NCBI GenBank assembly: GCA_934096735.1
Contig: CAKOMS010000003.1
Location: forward strand, 11,925 to 75,924
Direction: 5' to 3'
DNA from: an uncultured Bacilli bacterium
GTDB lineage: Bacteria > Bacillota_I > Bacilli_A > RF39 > UBA660
DNA length: 64,000 nucleotides
The stretch's first letter is position 1. Each line of letters starts with the position of its first letter. The translations under genes were made by a program, and so were the position numbers. Under the pieces are notes generated by a model, which worked only from the letters and a program-made list of their open reading frames with translations, was not told the origin of the DNA and searched no databases. Shown here one piece after another: positions 16,956 to 25,824 of this stretch.

Positions 16956-18080
16956 ATGGTATATTTAGATTATTCTGCTACAACACCAGTTAATAAAGAA
17001 GTTTTGGAAACTTTTAATAAATGTTGTTTAGATTTTTTAGGTAATTCAAATTCTTTACATAAATTGGGAGTTAGATGTAATAAACTTATAAATGAAGCAA
17101 CTTTTCAAATAGCTAGTTTGTTTAATGTCTTACCTAGTGAGATTATATATACTAGTGGTTCAACAGAATCTAATAATACTGCTTTAATCGGGGTGGCTTT
17201 AAGAAACAAAAATAAAGGAAATAAAATAATAACTACTAAGTATGAGCATTCATCTGTTATTGAATCATTAAATTATTTAAAAACTTTAGGTTTTGTAATT
17301 GAATATGTAAAAACTGATTTATTTGGAAGAGTTGATTTAAATAATTTAAAAGAAATTCTTGATGATAATACTATTATAGTTACAATTAACTGTGTTAATA
17401 GTGAAATTGGTATTAGACAACCCATTGAAGAGATTGCAGATATTATAAAAAAGAATAGTAATGCTTATTTTCATACTGATTTAACTCAGGCTGTTGGTAA
17501 ATGTAAATTTGATTTAAAAAATGTTGATTTAGCAAGTTTTTCTGCACATAAATTTTTTGGATTAAAAGGTATTGGAGTTTTAATAAAAAAAGAAAATGTG
17601 CATATGAATAAGTTGATACATGGTGGAAAAAGTACTACTATTTATAGAAGTGGAACTCCTGCACATCCTTTAATAGCATCACTTGCAAAATCTGTTAGAA
17701 TGGCTTTAGAAGATTTAGAAAATAAAATTAATTATGTAAGTGAATTAAATGTATATTTAACACAAGAATTAAATAAAATATCTGGTGTTCATGTAAATAG
17801 TAATATTTATTCAATTCCTTATATTTTAAATTTTAGTATAAAAGGAATAAAAGCAGAAACAATGTTACATGCTCTTGAAGAAAAGGATATTTATGTATCT
17901 ACTAAATCTGCTTGTAGTGATGAAGATGCAATCAGTGAAGCTGTTTATGATTTAACTAAAGATTTAGATTTGGCAAAGTCATCAATAAGAATTAGTTTAT
18001 CACATTTAACTACTAAGGAAGAATTAAATTATTTTGTAGATAGTTTTAAAGATTGTTTAAATAAATTATTATTGAAGTAA
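16956..18080 (+). CDS. cysteine desulfurase (NifS/IscS-like, class V aminotransferase)
   Basis: A PLP enzyme that takes sulfur from cysteine for Fe-S clusters or thio-nucleosides. The start is ATG 16956 after GAGGGGA, giving 374 residues; the frame is open upstream to 16899 but without a ribosome site. Signatures are YLDYSATTPVNKEV at the start, YTSGSTESNNTAL (near residue 62), SFSAHKFFGLKGIGVL with the PLP Lys, and STKSACSDED with the persulfide Cys. It is slightly shorter than IscS. No iscU or mnmA lies next to it, so the sulfur acceptor cannot be read from context. Confidence 0.92.
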   Translation: MVYLDYSATTPVNKEVLETFNKCCLDFLGNSNSLHKLGVRCNKLINEATFQIASLFNVLPSEIIYTSGSTESNNTALIGVALRNKNKGNKIITTKYEHSSVIESLNYLKTLGFVIEYVKTDLFGRVDLNNLKEILDDNTIIVTINCVNSEIGIRQPIEEIADIIKKNSNAYFHTDLTQAVGKCKFDLKNVDLASFSAHKFFGLKGIGVLIKKENVHMNKLIHGGKSTTIYRSGTPAHPLIASLAKSVRMALEDLENKINYVSELNVYLTQELNKISGVHVNSNIYSIPYILNFSIKGIKAETMLHALEEKDIYVSTKSACSDEDAISEAVYDLTKDLDLAKSSIRISLSHLTTKEELNYFVDSFKDCLNKLLLK

Positions 18081-18118
18081 AAAAGATATCTCATTTTGAT
18101 ATGAAATATCTTTTTTTT
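18081..18118. terminator. bidirectional terminator
   Basis: GATAT/ATATC and TCAT/ATGA arms (18085-18110) form a long stem flanked by A- and T-runs, between the convergent desulfurase and collagen-like genes. Confidence 0.85.
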
Positions 18119-18119
18119 A

Positions 18120-18860
18120 CTATGCTGTTGGTCCTGTAGGTCCCGTTGGTCCGGTTGGTCCGGTTGGCCCAGTTGGTCCTGTGGCTCCGGTTTCACCTTG
18201 AATACCTTGTAATCCTTGAGGTCCTGTTGGTCCCGTAGGCCCTGTTTCACCTTGAACACCTTGGATACCTTGTAGTCCTTGAACTCCTGTAGCACCAGTT
18301 GGCCCAGTAGGTCCAGTTGGTCCTGTGGCTCCGGTTTCACCTTGGATACCTTGTAATCCTTGAACTCCTGTAGCACCAGTTGGCCCAGTAGGTCCAGTTG
18401 GTCCTGTAGCTCCGGTTTCACCTTGAACACCTTGGATACCTTGTAGTCCTTGAACTCCTGTAGCACCAGTTGGTCCAGTCGGTCCAGTTGCACCAGTCGG
18501 TCCAGTCGGTCCAGTAATTCCTTGAGGTCCAGTAATTCCTTGAGGTCCAGTTGGTCCTGTAACACCTTGAATACCTTGAACACCTTGTAATCCTTGGACA
18601 CCTTGTGGCCCAGTAGCACCATTTGCTCCAGTAGCACCAGTAGGTCCTTGAGGTATTACTAAATTTAAGATAAAGTTTGGTGATTGGCCTGTGATTGATG
18701 CAGATGCTTGAGAACCTGGAGCTCCCGTTGTAACTGTTCCAATTTGAAAAGTTGCATTGATTGGAGTACCTGTTTGTCCTAAACAACAACAACCAGATGT
18801 AGGTCTATAATTTTTGTTAAAATTATTTACTATACATCTAGCTTTATCAACATTATTCAT
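18120..18860 (-). CDS. collagen-like Gly-X-Thr repeat protein, probable spore or cell surface filament
   Basis: This 246-residue protein resembles the collagen-like stalks of spore exosporium proteins such as BclA. Residues 1-75 are a non-repetitive head with a CCC cluster (TSGCCCLGQ), and the segment [17 protein letters not shown] leads into the repeats. From about residue 73 to the end it is uninterrupted Gly-X-Y, mostly [12 protein letters not shown] and GLQ triplets. The Thr residues are typical O-glycosylation sites. Unlike BclA it has no C-terminal globular trimerisation domain; it stops within the repeats. The repeat DNA is much more GC-rich than its surroundings and internally duplicated, so triplet number probably varies between strains. 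AGGAGG precedes the start. The divergent neighbour is a glycosyltransferase. Confidence 0.85.
   Translation of the reverse strand: MNNVDKARCIVNNFNKNYRPTSGCCCLGQTGTPINATFQIGTVTTGAPGSQASASITGQSPNFILNLVIPQGPTGATGANGATGPQGVQGLQGVQGIQGVTGPTGPQGITGPQGITGPTGPTGATGPTGPTGATGVQGLQGIQGVQGETGATGPTGPTGPTGATGVQGLQGIQGETGATGPTGPTGPTGATGVQGLQGIQGVQGETGPTGPTGPQGLQGIQGETGATGPTGPTGPTGPTGPTGPTA
18129..18640 (-). repeat. collagen triplet repeat DNA with longer internal duplications
   Basis: Besides 9-bp Gly-Pro-Thr units there are larger near-identical blocks encoding [13 protein letters not shown](VQG)[10 protein letters not shown]. They begin near 18470, 18380 and 18300 on the minus strand. Such blocks are prone to expansion and contraction by recombination. 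Confidence 0.75.
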
Positions 18861-18914
18861 TAATTTCCTCCTAATATAGGATATGAAAATTGTGAAAAAA
18901 ATAAATTATAAATA

Positions 18915-18942
18915 ACTAATTTATAGTGCTTTTCATAAAATA
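18915..18942 (+). promoter_or_regulatory. candidate SigK-type promoter before glycosyltransferase
   Basis: AC (18915-18916), a 17-bp spacer, then CATAAAATA (18934-18942) fits the SigK pattern AC-N16/17-CATANNNTA. The start site would fall very near the AGGTGAT ribosome site, leaving a very short leader, so this is only a candidate. Confidence 0.3.
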
Positions 18943-18962
18943 TTTTAGGTGATTATATAAAA

Positions 18963-20036
18963 ATGAGAAAAGTGTGTGTATATGCGATATGTAAAAACGA
19001 GGAGAAATTTGTAAAAAGATGGTATGAGTCTATGAAAGAAGCAGATAAAATAATAGTTTTAGATACTGGATCAAGTGATAATACAGTTAATTTATTAAAA
19101 GAGTGTGGAGTAGATGTTTTTGTTAAAAAAATTGATCCTTGGAGATTTGATGTTGCTAGAAATGAATCATTAAAGTTAGTTCCAGAAGATTATGAGATAT
19201 GTGTGTGTACTGATTTAGATGAAGTGTTTTTAAAAGGATGGAAAGATAAATTATTAAGTTCTTGGAAAGATGATACTACTAGAGCAAGATATTTATATAA
19301 TTGGAGTATAAAAAAAGATGGTACTGTTGGAACAAGTTTTTATTTAAATAAGATTCATAGAAGAGATGCTTATTATTGGACACATCCTGTTCATGAAGTT
19401 TTGACTTCTAAAGTGAAAGAAAATGAAATACTTATTCCTGAAATAGTATTGAATCATTATCCAGATGTATCTAAATCTCGAAGTAATTATTTGCCTCTTT
19501 TAGAACTTAGTGTAAAAGAAGATCCTAAAGATGATAGAAATATGCATTATTTAGGAAGAGAATATATGTATTATGGGAAGTATGAAGATGCAATTAGAAC
19601 TTTAAAGAAACATAAAAGATTAAAAAGCGCAACTTGGAAAGATGAAAGATGTGCTTCAGATAGATTTATAGCTAGATGTTATAATGCATTAGGTAATAAA
19701 AAAATGGCTGTTAAGTGGTATAAAAAAGCAATTTTAGAAGCTCCTTATTTAAGAGAGAGTTATATTGAACTTGCATATTTAGAATATGAGAGGGAAAAAT
19801 ATATGGAGGCATATGTTTTATTAAAAAGAGCATTTGAAATTAATAATAAAAGTATAAGTTATATTAATGAAGAATTTGCTTGGAATTATTTTCCTTATGA
19901 TCTTATGTCTATTTGTGCTTTTAATTTGAAATTATATAATGAGTCTTATGAAAATGCATTAAAAGCTTTTGAAAAAAATAAAGAAGATCTTAGATTAAAA
20001 GTTAATTTAGAATTGATAAAAAAATATATACAATAG
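18963..20036 (+). CDS. family 2 glycosyltransferase with C-terminal TPR-like helices
   Basis: A 357-residue protein. The N-terminal GT-A fold starts VCVYAICKNEEKFVKRWYESM and contains IIVLDTGSSDNTV (nucleotide binding) and CTDLDEVFLKGW, whose DLDE is the metal-binding DxD. TPR-type helical repeats follow from about residue 200 (MHYLGREYMYYGKYEDAIRTL and similar; three to four units). This architecture is common in enzymes that glycosylate proteins, with the TPRs holding the acceptor. It is divergent from the collagen-like gene, whose Thr-rich triplets would be a natural acceptor (inference). It leads the run of genes ending at 25766. Confidence 0.88.
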   Translation: MRKVCVYAICKNEEKFVKRWYESMKEADKIIVLDTGSSDNTVNLLKECGVDVFVKKIDPWRFDVARNESLKLVPEDYEICVCTDLDEVFLKGWKDKLLSSWKDDTTRARYLYNWSIKKDGTVGTSFYLNKIHRRDAYYWTHPVHEVLTSKVKENEILIPEIVLNHYPDVSKSRSNYLPLLELSVKEDPKDDRNMHYLGREYMYYGKYEDAIRTLKKHKRLKSATWKDERCASDRFIARCYNALGNKKMAVKWYKKAILEAPYLRESYIELAYLEYEREKYMEAYVLLKRAFEINNKSISYINEEFAWNYFPYDLMSICAFNLKLYNESYENALKAFEKNKEDLRLKVNLELIKKYIQ

Positions 20037-20077
20037 TTATTTTATATGATAGAATATAGCCAAAAAAAGGAATGGTT

Positions 20078-20710
20078 ATGAAGAATGTACTAGTATATGG
20101 CGATTCTAATACATGGGGAGATTTACCCTGTTATAGTAGTAGAATTGCTTTAAAGAAAAGATGGACTTATAAGTTAGAAAAGAAACTTAAAAGAAAATGG
20201 AATTTGTATGTTGATGCTTTACCTGGTAGACTTGTAGGTGAAGGATGTGAAGAAGAAAAATTTAAATGGGGAAAAATTGTTTTTGAATCGGTTATGCGTG
20301 TAAATGGCCCATTTGATATTGTAATAATATTTTTAGGTACTAATGATTTGATGCCTAAATGGAAAAAGAAAAGTAAAGATATTATTAATGATTTAAAATG
20401 GTATAGTGAAGTATTTGATAATTATTATTTAAATGATGATAGATGTAAGAAATATTTAAATAATAAAAAGCCAATGGTGTTATATATATTACCCCCTAAA
20501 ATGTATTTGAGTGAGTGTACTAAAAAAGAAAATGAAATAATTGAGAAAAAAAGAAAAGATATAATAGAATATTTTAGTAAAAGTAATTATAATGTAGTTA
20601 TAAATGATGAAGTTAGTGTGGTAGAAGATGGAATACATTTAAGTGAAATTGGTAATGAAGAAGTATATAAAAAAGTATATGATTATATAAATGTGAATAA
20701 ATTGTTTTAG
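20078..20710 (+). CDS. SGNH/GDSL hydrolase
   Basis: A 210-residue serine hydrolase of the SGNH fold. ATG 20078 is chosen because AAAAAAGG touches the earlier ATG 20072. Block I is VYGDSNTWGD (nucleophile Ser), block III is FLGTNDLMPKW, and block V is EDGIHLSEIGNE (DxxH), so the catalytic set looks complete. There is no signal peptide, so it is cytoplasmic. Relatives remove or transfer acyl groups on sugars, lipids or small molecules. In this cluster it may act on a sugar or modified intermediate; the substrate cannot be read from sequence. Confidence 0.85.
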   Translation: MKNVLVYGDSNTWGDLPCYSSRIALKKRWTYKLEKKLKRKWNLYVDALPGRLVGEGCEEEKFKWGKIVFESVMRVNGPFDIVIIFLGTNDLMPKWKKKSKDIINDLKWYSEVFDNYYLNDDRCKKYLNNKKPMVLYILPPKMYLSECTKKENEIIEKKRKDIIEYFSKSNYNVVINDEVSVVEDGIHLSEIGNEEVYKKVYDYINVNKLF

Positions 20711-20727
20711 AGTAATAGGAGATTTTA

Positions 20728-22068
20728 ATGAGAATAGCAATTAATAACGAAGGAAAAGTTTTTCATTTAAGTAATAATAAAATAGAAAAGTTAGATAATA
20801 GTATAATTGAAAGTAATATAAAGCTTTCACTTATTGATAAGTGTTTAAAACCAAGAAGTATGATTATGGTTAATAAAAAAACAAATGATATTATTTTTGA
20901 AACATCTGAGATTTATCCACAACATTTTTATCCTTTAACTATTTTAGATTATGCAAATGCAATAAAAAGATCAATGAAAAGTGATATAGATAATTTACCG
21001 ATATTATCTATTAGTACTAAAGATTATCCATTTTGTGATTTTAGATGTAGAGAATGTTTAGCAGATCCTACTAGAATGTGGGCTATTAAAAATATAGATA
21101 AATGTGTTTTGGGATTAGAAGAATATAAAAAAATATTAAAAGAAATATCTAGATATTCTAAAAAAAGAGGATGTAATTCTGTAAGACTTGAAATATGTGG
21201 TGAAGGTAATCCAGACATGTATATTCATAGAAAAGAAATAATTAAATATGCTAAAGAAGAATGTAATATGGGAATAGTATATATTTCTACTGGAAGCAAG
21301 TTAGATGAAGAAGCAATGGAAACATTATGTAAATATGCATCTTATATAAGGATTAGTTTACCTGGTATTTCAGATGAGGCTTATACTTATTATAGTAATC
21401 AACTTAAAAATGATTTTACTTTTTCTGATTCTATGAAGTTATTAAAAAAATTATGTGAACTTAGAAAAAAATATAATAGAGAAAATGAACTTATGATAGG
21501 AGTTAGAACTTGTATTAGACAAAAGAACGAAGGACATTATTTAGAACTTTCTAAAATACTTGGAGATATGGGTGTAGATAGTTTTCAAATGGTTAAAGTA
21601 CTTACTGATGAAATTGAAGATAAGAAAGATATTGAACTTAGTGAAAGAACTCAAAATGATTTAATTATGCTTACAAAGAAATATAAATCTTTAGGACTTA
21701 AACATATTCAAACTCCTAAGTTATTAGATAAACTTTATATTAATAGAGAGTTTATTAAAAATAGAAAACCTACTAAATGTTTTTCTTCACTTGTTAGTCC
21801 AATTTTGTATGGTAATAGTTTAATTGTATGTATACATTGGGATAAAATAAGAGATAAAGAGAATGCTTATTATGGAAAACTTACTGGTAAAAGAGGAGAA
21901 CTTGAGAAGATTATGCAAGGAGAGAGAGCTAAAAGTATAAGATCAAATTATCCTTTAAAATGTCATGATTGTTGTGCTTTGAATGATAATTTAATGTTAG
22001 AAGTTATAAGAAGTAATTTAGCATTATTTAATGATATTGATATAGTAGATTTTATGTTAGTTTATTAA
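20728..22068 (+). CDS. radical SAM protein with SPASM-like C-terminal cysteines
   Basis: A 446-residue protein. An N-terminal region of about 85 residues precedes the radical SAM core, whose cluster motif is CDFRCREC (CxxxCxxC, near residues 103-110). RLEICGEGNPDMY is the SAM-binding segment, and YIRISLPGISDEAY and MIGVRTCIRQKNEGHYLEL continue the barrel. The C-terminus has CFSSLVSPILYGNSLIVCIHWD, KLTGKRG and LKCHDCC, resembling a SPASM or twitch auxiliary cluster domain. Such enzymes often modify peptides, sugars or nucleosides. No precursor peptide is evident nearby. The substrate is unknown. It lies between an SGNH hydrolase and a HIT-like protein with short gaps. Confidence 0.85.
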   Translation: MRIAINNEGKVFHLSNNKIEKLDNSIIESNIKLSLIDKCLKPRSMIMVNKKTNDIIFETSEIYPQHFYPLTILDYANAIKRSMKSDIDNLPILSISTKDYPFCDFRCRECLADPTRMWAIKNIDKCVLGLEEYKKILKEISRYSKKRGCNSVRLEICGEGNPDMYIHRKEIIKYAKEECNMGIVYISTGSKLDEEAMETLCKYASYIRISLPGISDEAYTYYSNQLKNDFTFSDSMKLLKKLCELRKKYNRENELMIGVRTCIRQKNEGHYLELSKILGDMGVDSFQMVKVLTDEIEDKKDIELSERTQNDLIMLTKKYKSLGLKHIQTPKLLDKLYINREFIKNRKPTKCFSSLVSPILYGNSLIVCIHWDKIRDKENAYYGKLTGKRGELEKIMQGERAKSIRSNYPLKCHDCCALNDNLMLEVIRSNLALFNDIDIVDFMLVY

Positions 22069-22088
22069 TGTAGTATAGGGGGTAATAT

Positions 22089-22823
22089 ATGGAAAAGTTA
22101 GTTTCTAAAAATTTTTTGGGACAGGATATGGAATTTTATGGTTGTAAGAGTTGTGCAATTTCTAATCATGAAATAACTAATATTATTGGAGATTATATTT
22201 ATGATGATGGTTTTGTTAATGTTATTGCAGATCCAGAGGTTCCGATTAAGGGGTTTTTAGTTGTGGGTATTAAACCTCATGTTGCTAAACTTACAGAACT
22301 TAGTAAAGATGAAAGAAGTCATATTTTTGAAATTGTTAATAAAATAGAAGTATGTATGAGTAGCCTTGGAGAAGATAGTGTATTAAAGTTTGAAGATGGT
22401 TATGGTAGTCATTGGAGACAATGGATTTTACCTGCTAATTATGAGTATTATTATAATCCACAAATATATGAAAGTGATGAAAAATCTAAAAGTAAAGGTA
22501 GTCTTTATTATAGTAGATTTTGTTCACTACTTTTGAAATTGTTTATTGATAGTTGTAAAAGTAAAGAAGAACTAGATTTTATAAAAGATGCGATTATAGT
22601 AAATTCTAGTATTGAAGATATAATTGTTGTTTTAAGAGATGTTTTGGGTGATAGATTAGATGATATATTAAAACAGTTAAAAGAATATAACTGGAATTTT
22701 GGAAGAGGAAAGAATTTAAAAAATATCACTAATTATGCAAAAATGTTTACAAGTGATGATGAGAAAGAAGAAGTAGTAGATTTTGCTAGAAAGATGAAAA
22801 AGAAATATGATGAACTATATTAA
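22089..22823 (+). CDS. HIT-like protein with altered histidine triad
   Basis: A 244-residue protein. The N-terminal ~125 residues look like a HIT nucleotide hydrolase/transferase domain: CKSCAISNHE, then FVNVIADPEVPIKGFLVV (normally 'vxvDxxPxxxGHxLVvP'), KPHVAKLTELSKDERSHIF, and finally GSHWRQWILP where HIT proteins have HxHxH. Only the first His of the triad survives, so normal nucleotide hydrolysis is doubtful. The C-terminal half is helical, Lys/Asp-rich and unfamiliar. GGGGGTAAT precedes the ATG, and its end overlaps the next gene by 17 bp. Confidence 0.6.
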   Translation: MEKLVSKNFLGQDMEFYGCKSCAISNHEITNIIGDYIYDDGFVNVIADPEVPIKGFLVVGIKPHVAKLTELSKDERSHIFEIVNKIEVCMSSLGEDSVLKFEDGYGSHWRQWILPANYEYYYNPQIYESDEKSKSKGSLYYSRFCSLLLKLFIDSCKSKEELDFIKDAIIVNSSIEDIIVVLRDVLGDRLDDILKQLKEYNWNFGRGKNLKNITNYAKMFTSDDEKEEVVDFARKMKKKYDELY

Positions 22824-25158
22824 AAAAGAAGTAAACGAAGTAAAAAAACAAGCAGTAAGTAATAATTTAAGTGAACTTGAAGTGGTTAAATTATTATGTT
22901 TAAAGATATCTAAATATTTTTATAGAGATGAAACTTTCTTTTTATATAAAGAAAATTTAAAGAGTAGGAGTAGTATTTATAATAGAGAAAATATAGATGA
23001 CTGTAGTGTTACTTGTAATTCTTTATGTAAGTTTTTAAAAGACTTATTGCAAAATGAATTTAGTATTGATTCAGAAGTTGTTACTATGTATACTGATATG
23101 TATGCTCATATGGATTTAATGATAAAGTGTAGAGATGGAAAGAAGTATATTATAAATCCTTTAATGGATTTAATTAACTTTAAAACTAATAGGAAGTCTC
23201 AATATTTTGGAACATATTATTACTATAGTGAGTTTAAAGAATTTATCCAAGATATTAGTTATTTGAGTGAAAAAGAAATTAGTTTAATTGATAAACATAT
23301 TGGATTTAATTATAAGAGTGATGTAGATGAAAATATGGATTTAAATAAAGAAAATATTTTAAAAGTAATTACTCATATTTTAAATAATAGTGAAAATTTA
23401 AATGGGTTTGTTGATTTTTTAGTATATGCTAATTTAGAATTTAAAATTGCTTTTGGGAAAAATATTTTTATAGATGATTTTTATTTAGAAGATGAAGAAG
23501 ATTTATTTAGGGATTATAAATTATTTAGAAGTAATGGTAAACAAAGAGGACTTTCAGTTAAATTTAATGATACAGTTTATATATTTACAGTAGGTAATAA
23601 ATGTATTAAAGAAATTAGTTTAGAAGAGTGGAATAATACTTTAGATAAAAGAAATGTTATTGTTAATGAATATATTGCTATGGAAAACATATCTAAATTA
23701 AAGTCTTTTGGAATAAATAGAAATATTATACATAATAAAGAATTTTTAAAAATTTTTAAAAAATATGAAGATATGGCTTTAGATAATGGAGATAATATAT
23801 TAGATTTTATTAGTTATACTAATACTTCTATAAGAATTACTTATAATTGTGATTTAACTTTTTATATTAAAGATAATGAACTTGTTTATATAGATGGTAA
23901 TACTAAGAAGAAAACTACTGTTAGTTATGTAGAAGAGAATGTATCACAAAAAAGAAGTGAGTTAGTAGAAAGTGATACTTATAATAAAGAAGAAGAATTT
24001 TTAAGAAGAACTGATATTTTGGGAATATTTGACATGGATGTAACAGATAGTTCTGTAATTCCTTATTTAACAGAATTTAAAGATAGATTTTTATCTAGAA
24101 ATTATCAAGAATATTATGTATTTTATAGTAAAGAAGATTTAATAAGAAGAAGAGAAAAGTTAGTAAATTTACTATTAAAGGGAAGTAATTTAAGTATAAG
24201 TGAAAAATATGTTATTTTAGATAATATATTAAATATATCTGCTAGATTATATTATTTATCTATAGTATCATCAATAAAGGTTCGAGATGAGAAAATAGTT
24301 AGAGATACTTATAGTACTTTTGTAAGTGATATTACGAATTATATTAATTTTATTGAAGGGTTAGATTTTGATTTTAATTTTGGTAGTTTTAGAGATTTTG
24401 GGGGATTAACATCTAGTCAAGAGAGTATGTTATTAGAAAAAAAGAGTCAAATTGAACTTGATAATAAAATACATTTATTTAATTACTTAAAAGGATTAAA
24501 TAATGTTATTGATGAAAGTGCTTTAAAAAATTATGCATTTGTTACACCAGGGTTTGGTTCACTTTATATAGGGCCATTTTTAACTGCTATGTATGGAAGT
24601 TCTTGTACAAATATTTTATATAGTCAGTATAAGAAAACTGGTATAGAAGAAATTGATACAAGGAGTTCTTCAGAACTTTTAGTAGCAGATCCAACTTTAT
24701 TAAATGGTAAAAAGATTATTTTAATTGATGATAATATGGGAACTGGTTTAACTTTAAAAAATATTAGAAGTTTATTAGATAAAGAGAATCATCATGTTGT
24801 TCTAAGTGGGGCTTATCAATATACTTTTGATAGATTACAAGAGTTCTTTATTAAAAGTAGAGATCAAGAAGTATTTGATCCTACTAGTGTTGATCTTTTA
24901 AGTCCTTTTAATTATCCAAGACATCAAATAAATGAAACTGCTAAAGAAAAATTAGGTGTATCAGGAGAAGAATATGTTAATTATTTAAGAAAGTTTGGAT
25001 ATCATGGAGATAAAATACCTGATTATGATAGATTAATTAAAGATGCAGAGTTTTATCATGAAAGATTTAGAGGAATTGAGATTTTTAAAGATGATGAATT
25101 AAAGGATACTAGTAAAGAGTTAATTAGAAAGTTATTATTTAATGGGAGGAAGAAATGA
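22807..25158 (+). CDS. transglutaminase-like / phosphoribosyltransferase-domain fusion
   Basis: A 783-residue protein. Near the N-terminus, DDCSVTCNSLCKFL (about residue 60), AHMDLMIKCRDGKKYI (about 100) and NPLMDL supply Cys, His and Asp in the order of a transglutaminase/papain-like triad. The middle is a long charged helical region. The C-terminal part (about 560-690) is a type I phosphoribosyltransferase: FVTPGFGSLYIGPFL, then KIILIDDNMGTGLTLKNI, the PRPP loop with DD and TGxT. I know no single named protein with this order. Together with HIT-like and NADAR-like neighbours it suggests handling of a ribose-phosphate or nucleotide compound (inference). It overlaps both neighbouring genes. 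Confidence 0.65.
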   Translation: MMNYIKKEVNEVKKQAVSNNLSELEVVKLLCLKISKYFYRDETFFLYKENLKSRSSIYNRENIDDCSVTCNSLCKFLKDLLQNEFSIDSEVVTMYTDMYAHMDLMIKCRDGKKYIINPLMDLINFKTNRKSQYFGTYYYYSEFKEFIQDISYLSEKEISLIDKHIGFNYKSDVDENMDLNKENILKVITHILNNSENLNGFVDFLVYANLEFKIAFGKNIFIDDFYLEDEEDLFRDYKLFRSNGKQRGLSVKFNDTVYIFTVGNKCIKEISLEEWNNTLDKRNVIVNEYIAMENISKLKSFGINRNIIHNKEFLKIFKKYEDMALDNGDNILDFISYTNTSIRITYNCDLTFYIKDNELVYIDGNTKKKTTVSYVEENVSQKRSELVESDTYNKEEEFLRRTDILGIFDMDVTDSSVIPYLTEFKDRFLSRNYQEYYVFYSKEDLIRRREKLVNLLLKGSNLSISEKYVILDNILNISARLYYLSIVSSIKVRDEKIVRDTYSTFVSDITNYINFIEGLDFDFNFGSFRDFGGLTSSQESMLLEKKSQIELDNKIHLFNYLKGLNNVIDESALKNYAFVTPGFGSLYIGPFLTAMYGSSCTNILYSQYKKTGIEEIDTRSSSELLVADPTLLNGKKIILIDDNMGTGLTLKNIRSLLDKENHHVVLSGAYQYTFDRLQEFFIKSRDQEVFDPTSVDLLSPFNYPRHQINETAKEKLGVSGEEYVNYLRKFGYHGDKIPDYDRLIKDAEFYHERFRGIEIFKDDELKDTSKELIRKLLFNGRKK

Positions 25159-25766
25159 GTAAGTATAAAAAGGAATTGCTAGAATATAGAGAATTTAAGA
25201 AGAATTTTAAATATGATTTATTAGAAGTTATTGAAAAAGATGGAAATAGTTATTTAGATGGTGAACTTATAAAAAATAGTAATGGAATGATTGGTGAGGG
25301 TAATAAGTGGATTAACGTAGGTTATTCTTTAAAAGGTAAGTTTCCTAAGTTATTATCAAATTTATTTCCTTATAAATTTAAGTTTAGAGGTTATACTTTA
25401 AATTCTATAGAATGTTTTTTTCAAGGTATAAAGTTTAAATCAAAAAAGATGCAAAAGAAAATATTTAAGTATAGTGGTAAAGAAGCTTTAGTACTTGGAG
25501 AAACAACTGATTATGATTGGAAAGAATCTGGTTATATTTATTTTATGGGTAAAAAGATTTTAAGAGATTCAAAAGAATATGATGATATTATTGATGAGTT
25601 ATATATAAGTGCGATTCAAAATGAATTTTATAGAGAAGCTTTAAAAAATTGTAAATTACCTATTGTACATATTATAGGAGAAAGTAATAAGGAAGATACA
25701 ACTTTTACTAGATATGAATTTGAATATATGTTGAATTCTTTAAGAAGTTTTTTAAATAAAAAGTAG
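25155..25766 (+). CDS. NADAR/YbiA-like domain protein
   Basis: A 203-residue protein. FPYKFKFRGYTLNSIECFFQGIKFKSK (about residues 75-100) matches the YbiA/NADAR pattern in which a fS-N-f-p segment is followed by 'vEhyfQaqKF'. GKEALVLGETTDYDW (about 112) and YISAIQNEFYREAL also fit. NADAR proteins are N-glycosidases acting on ADP-ribose-type or riboflavin-intermediate compounds; catalytic Glu in 'IECFFQ' is retained. It starts 4 bp inside the preceding gene (ATGA-type overlap). This is the last gene of the cluster. Confidence 0.65.
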   Translation: MSKYKKELLEYREFKKNFKYDLLEVIEKDGNSYLDGELIKNSNGMIGEGNKWINVGYSLKGKFPKLLSNLFPYKFKFRGYTLNSIECFFQGIKFKSKKMQKKIFKYSGKEALVLGETTDYDWKESGYIYFMGKKILRDSKEYDDIIDELYISAIQNEFYREALKNCKLPIVHIIGESNKEDTTFTRYEFEYMLNSLRSFLNKK

Positions 25767-25795
25767 TTGTTTTATATTTTAAAATAGTGTACAAT
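25767..25795 (+). promoter_or_regulatory. sigma-A-type promoter of the secreted TasA/CalY-like gene
   Basis: TTGTTT (25767-25772), a 17-bp spacer, TACAAT (25790-25795). It starts immediately after the stop of the upstream cluster. Confidence 0.6.
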
Positions 25796-25824
25796 TAATA
25801 GTAGAAGAAAAGTAGGGATTTACT

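Noticed and set aside
18029..18637. Second minus-strand frame of 202 residues through the collagen repeats
   Set aside because: It is the shifted reading of the triplet repeat ([12 protein letters not shown]), and its end overlaps the cysteine desulfurase. The GPT frame has the start, the ribosome site and the recognisable repeat.
18877..18885. CATATCCTA on the minus strand as SigK -10 box of the collagen-like gene
   Set aside because: The start site would fall inside the ribosome site of the gene, and no AC is at the right distance upstream.
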